A stretch of 5,659 nt of DNA from an uncultured bacterium (GTDB lineage Bacteria; CALINM01), in assembly GCA_938045315.1 (NCBI GenBank), contig CALINM010000139.1, positions 1 through 5,659 on the forward strand, in the 5' to 3' direction. Positions within the stretch are counted from its first letter, which is position 1. The number at the start of each line of letters is the position of its first letter. Of the stretch, positions 5,276 through 5,659 are shown piece after piece. Below the pieces are notes generated by a model that saw only the letters and a list, made by a program, of their open reading frames with translations, made no database searches and had not been told where the DNA came from. The position numbers were made by a program, and so were the translations under genes.

Positions 5276-5659
5276 ATGTTTGATCTAATAAAAAAAGATA
5301 AAAGCTCAAATGCAAGAATGGGTAGGTTTCAAACCCAGCACGGAGGATTTACAACTCCCGTGTTTATGCCCGTTGGTACTCTGGGTACGGTTAAGGCAGT
5401 TTCGACAAAGGAAATTGAAGATTTAGGTTATGAGATAATTTTAGGAAATACTTACCATATATATTTGAGGCCGGGGCTTGAGATTATAAAAAGCTTCAAT
5501 GGCATCCACAACTTTATAAAATGGGAAAAATCTGTTCTAACAGATAGTGGTGGATACCAAGTTTTTTCATTAAATTCTCTAAGAAAAATAAAAAAAGATG
5601 GTGTGGAATTTAGATCTCATATAGATGGAAGTAAACATTTTTTTACACCAGAAAGAGCA
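5276..5659 (+). CDS. tgt: tRNA-guanine transglycosylase, N-terminal part (runs off the window)
   Basis: The first 128 residues of bacterial Tgt, which exchanges guanine-34 of GUN anticodons for preQ1, the step before QueA. Visible blocks are [20 protein letters not shown] (16-35), [12 protein letters not shown] (56-67), [11 protein letters not shown] (89-99, with the conserved active-site Asp90) and the R-K-I, DGVEF, HIDGS and PERA positions typical of the family. Tyr94 replaces the commoner Phe in SGGFQ. The zinc site and the nucleophilic Asp lie in the missing C-terminal two thirds, so integrity cannot be judged. ATG 5276 is preceded by AAAGGA (5262-5267), 8 nt away, and lies 3 nt after the queA stop, indicating co-transcription and probably coupled translation. 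The full family length is about 370-380 residues. Confidence 0.96.
   Translation, partial: MFDLIKKDKSSNARMGRFQTQHGGFTTPVFMPVGTLGTVKAVSTKEIEDLGYEIILGNTYHIYLRPGLEIIKSFNGIHNFIKWEKSVLTDSGGYQVFSLNSLRKIKKDGVEFRSHIDGSKHFFTPERA

Noticed and set aside
1-5659. CRISPR array, tRNA, riboswitch, insertion sequence or defence genes
   Set aside because: No direct-repeat array, cloverleaf, transposase or defence-family motif was seen; a preQ1 riboswitch before queA is excluded by the lack of a leader.

Overview
The window is AT-rich DNA from a Gram-negative bacterium, probably an anaerobe. A secretin shows there is an outer membrane. A tetraheme CXXCH cytochrome, FabH, an acyl-CoA dehydrogenase and queuosine genes are also present. 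Low GC with a multiheme cytochrome and a pilus-type secretin fits lineages such as Deferribacterota, Desulfurellales-like or Thermodesulfobacteriota relatives. That placement is inference; no marker gene here fixes it.

Layout. Positions 2-244 hold the C-terminal end of a secretin (+). Two + strand genes follow closely: an SGNH/GDSL hydrolase (281-877) and a Mut7-C (DUF82) PIN-like/zinc-ribbon protein (883-1368). They end at a strong hairpin that serves both strands (1363-1398). A tetraheme c-type cytochrome (1397-1858, -) converges on the same hairpin. A 110-bp divergent intergenic region (1859-1968) separates it from fabH (1969-2955, +) and contains a perfect 12-bp inverted repeat. fabH converges on an acyl-CoA dehydrogenase (2957-4141, -) with one base between the stop codons. 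A second divergent region (4142-4258) carries back-to-back promoters for the dehydrogenase and for queA (4259-5272, +). tgt (5276 onward, +) follows queA after 3 nt and runs off the window.

Functions. queA and tgt are two steps of tRNA queuosine synthesis and form an evident operon. FabH starts fatty acid synthesis, while the dehydrogenase oxidises acyl-CoA; they are neighbours on opposite strands and probably not co-transcribed. The cytochrome is a stand-alone electron-transfer protein.

No CRISPR array, mobile element, tRNA or rRNA was seen, and no gene-free stretch exceeds about 120 bp. The families are all known, and I see no convincing undescribed system. The most notable points are regulatory: fabH and queA both have a TATAAT box almost touching the start codon and no Shine-Dalgarno, which suggests leaderless or near-leaderless mRNAs, while most other genes here have clear ribosome binding sites. 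The cytochrome's very short N-terminal leader is also odd.
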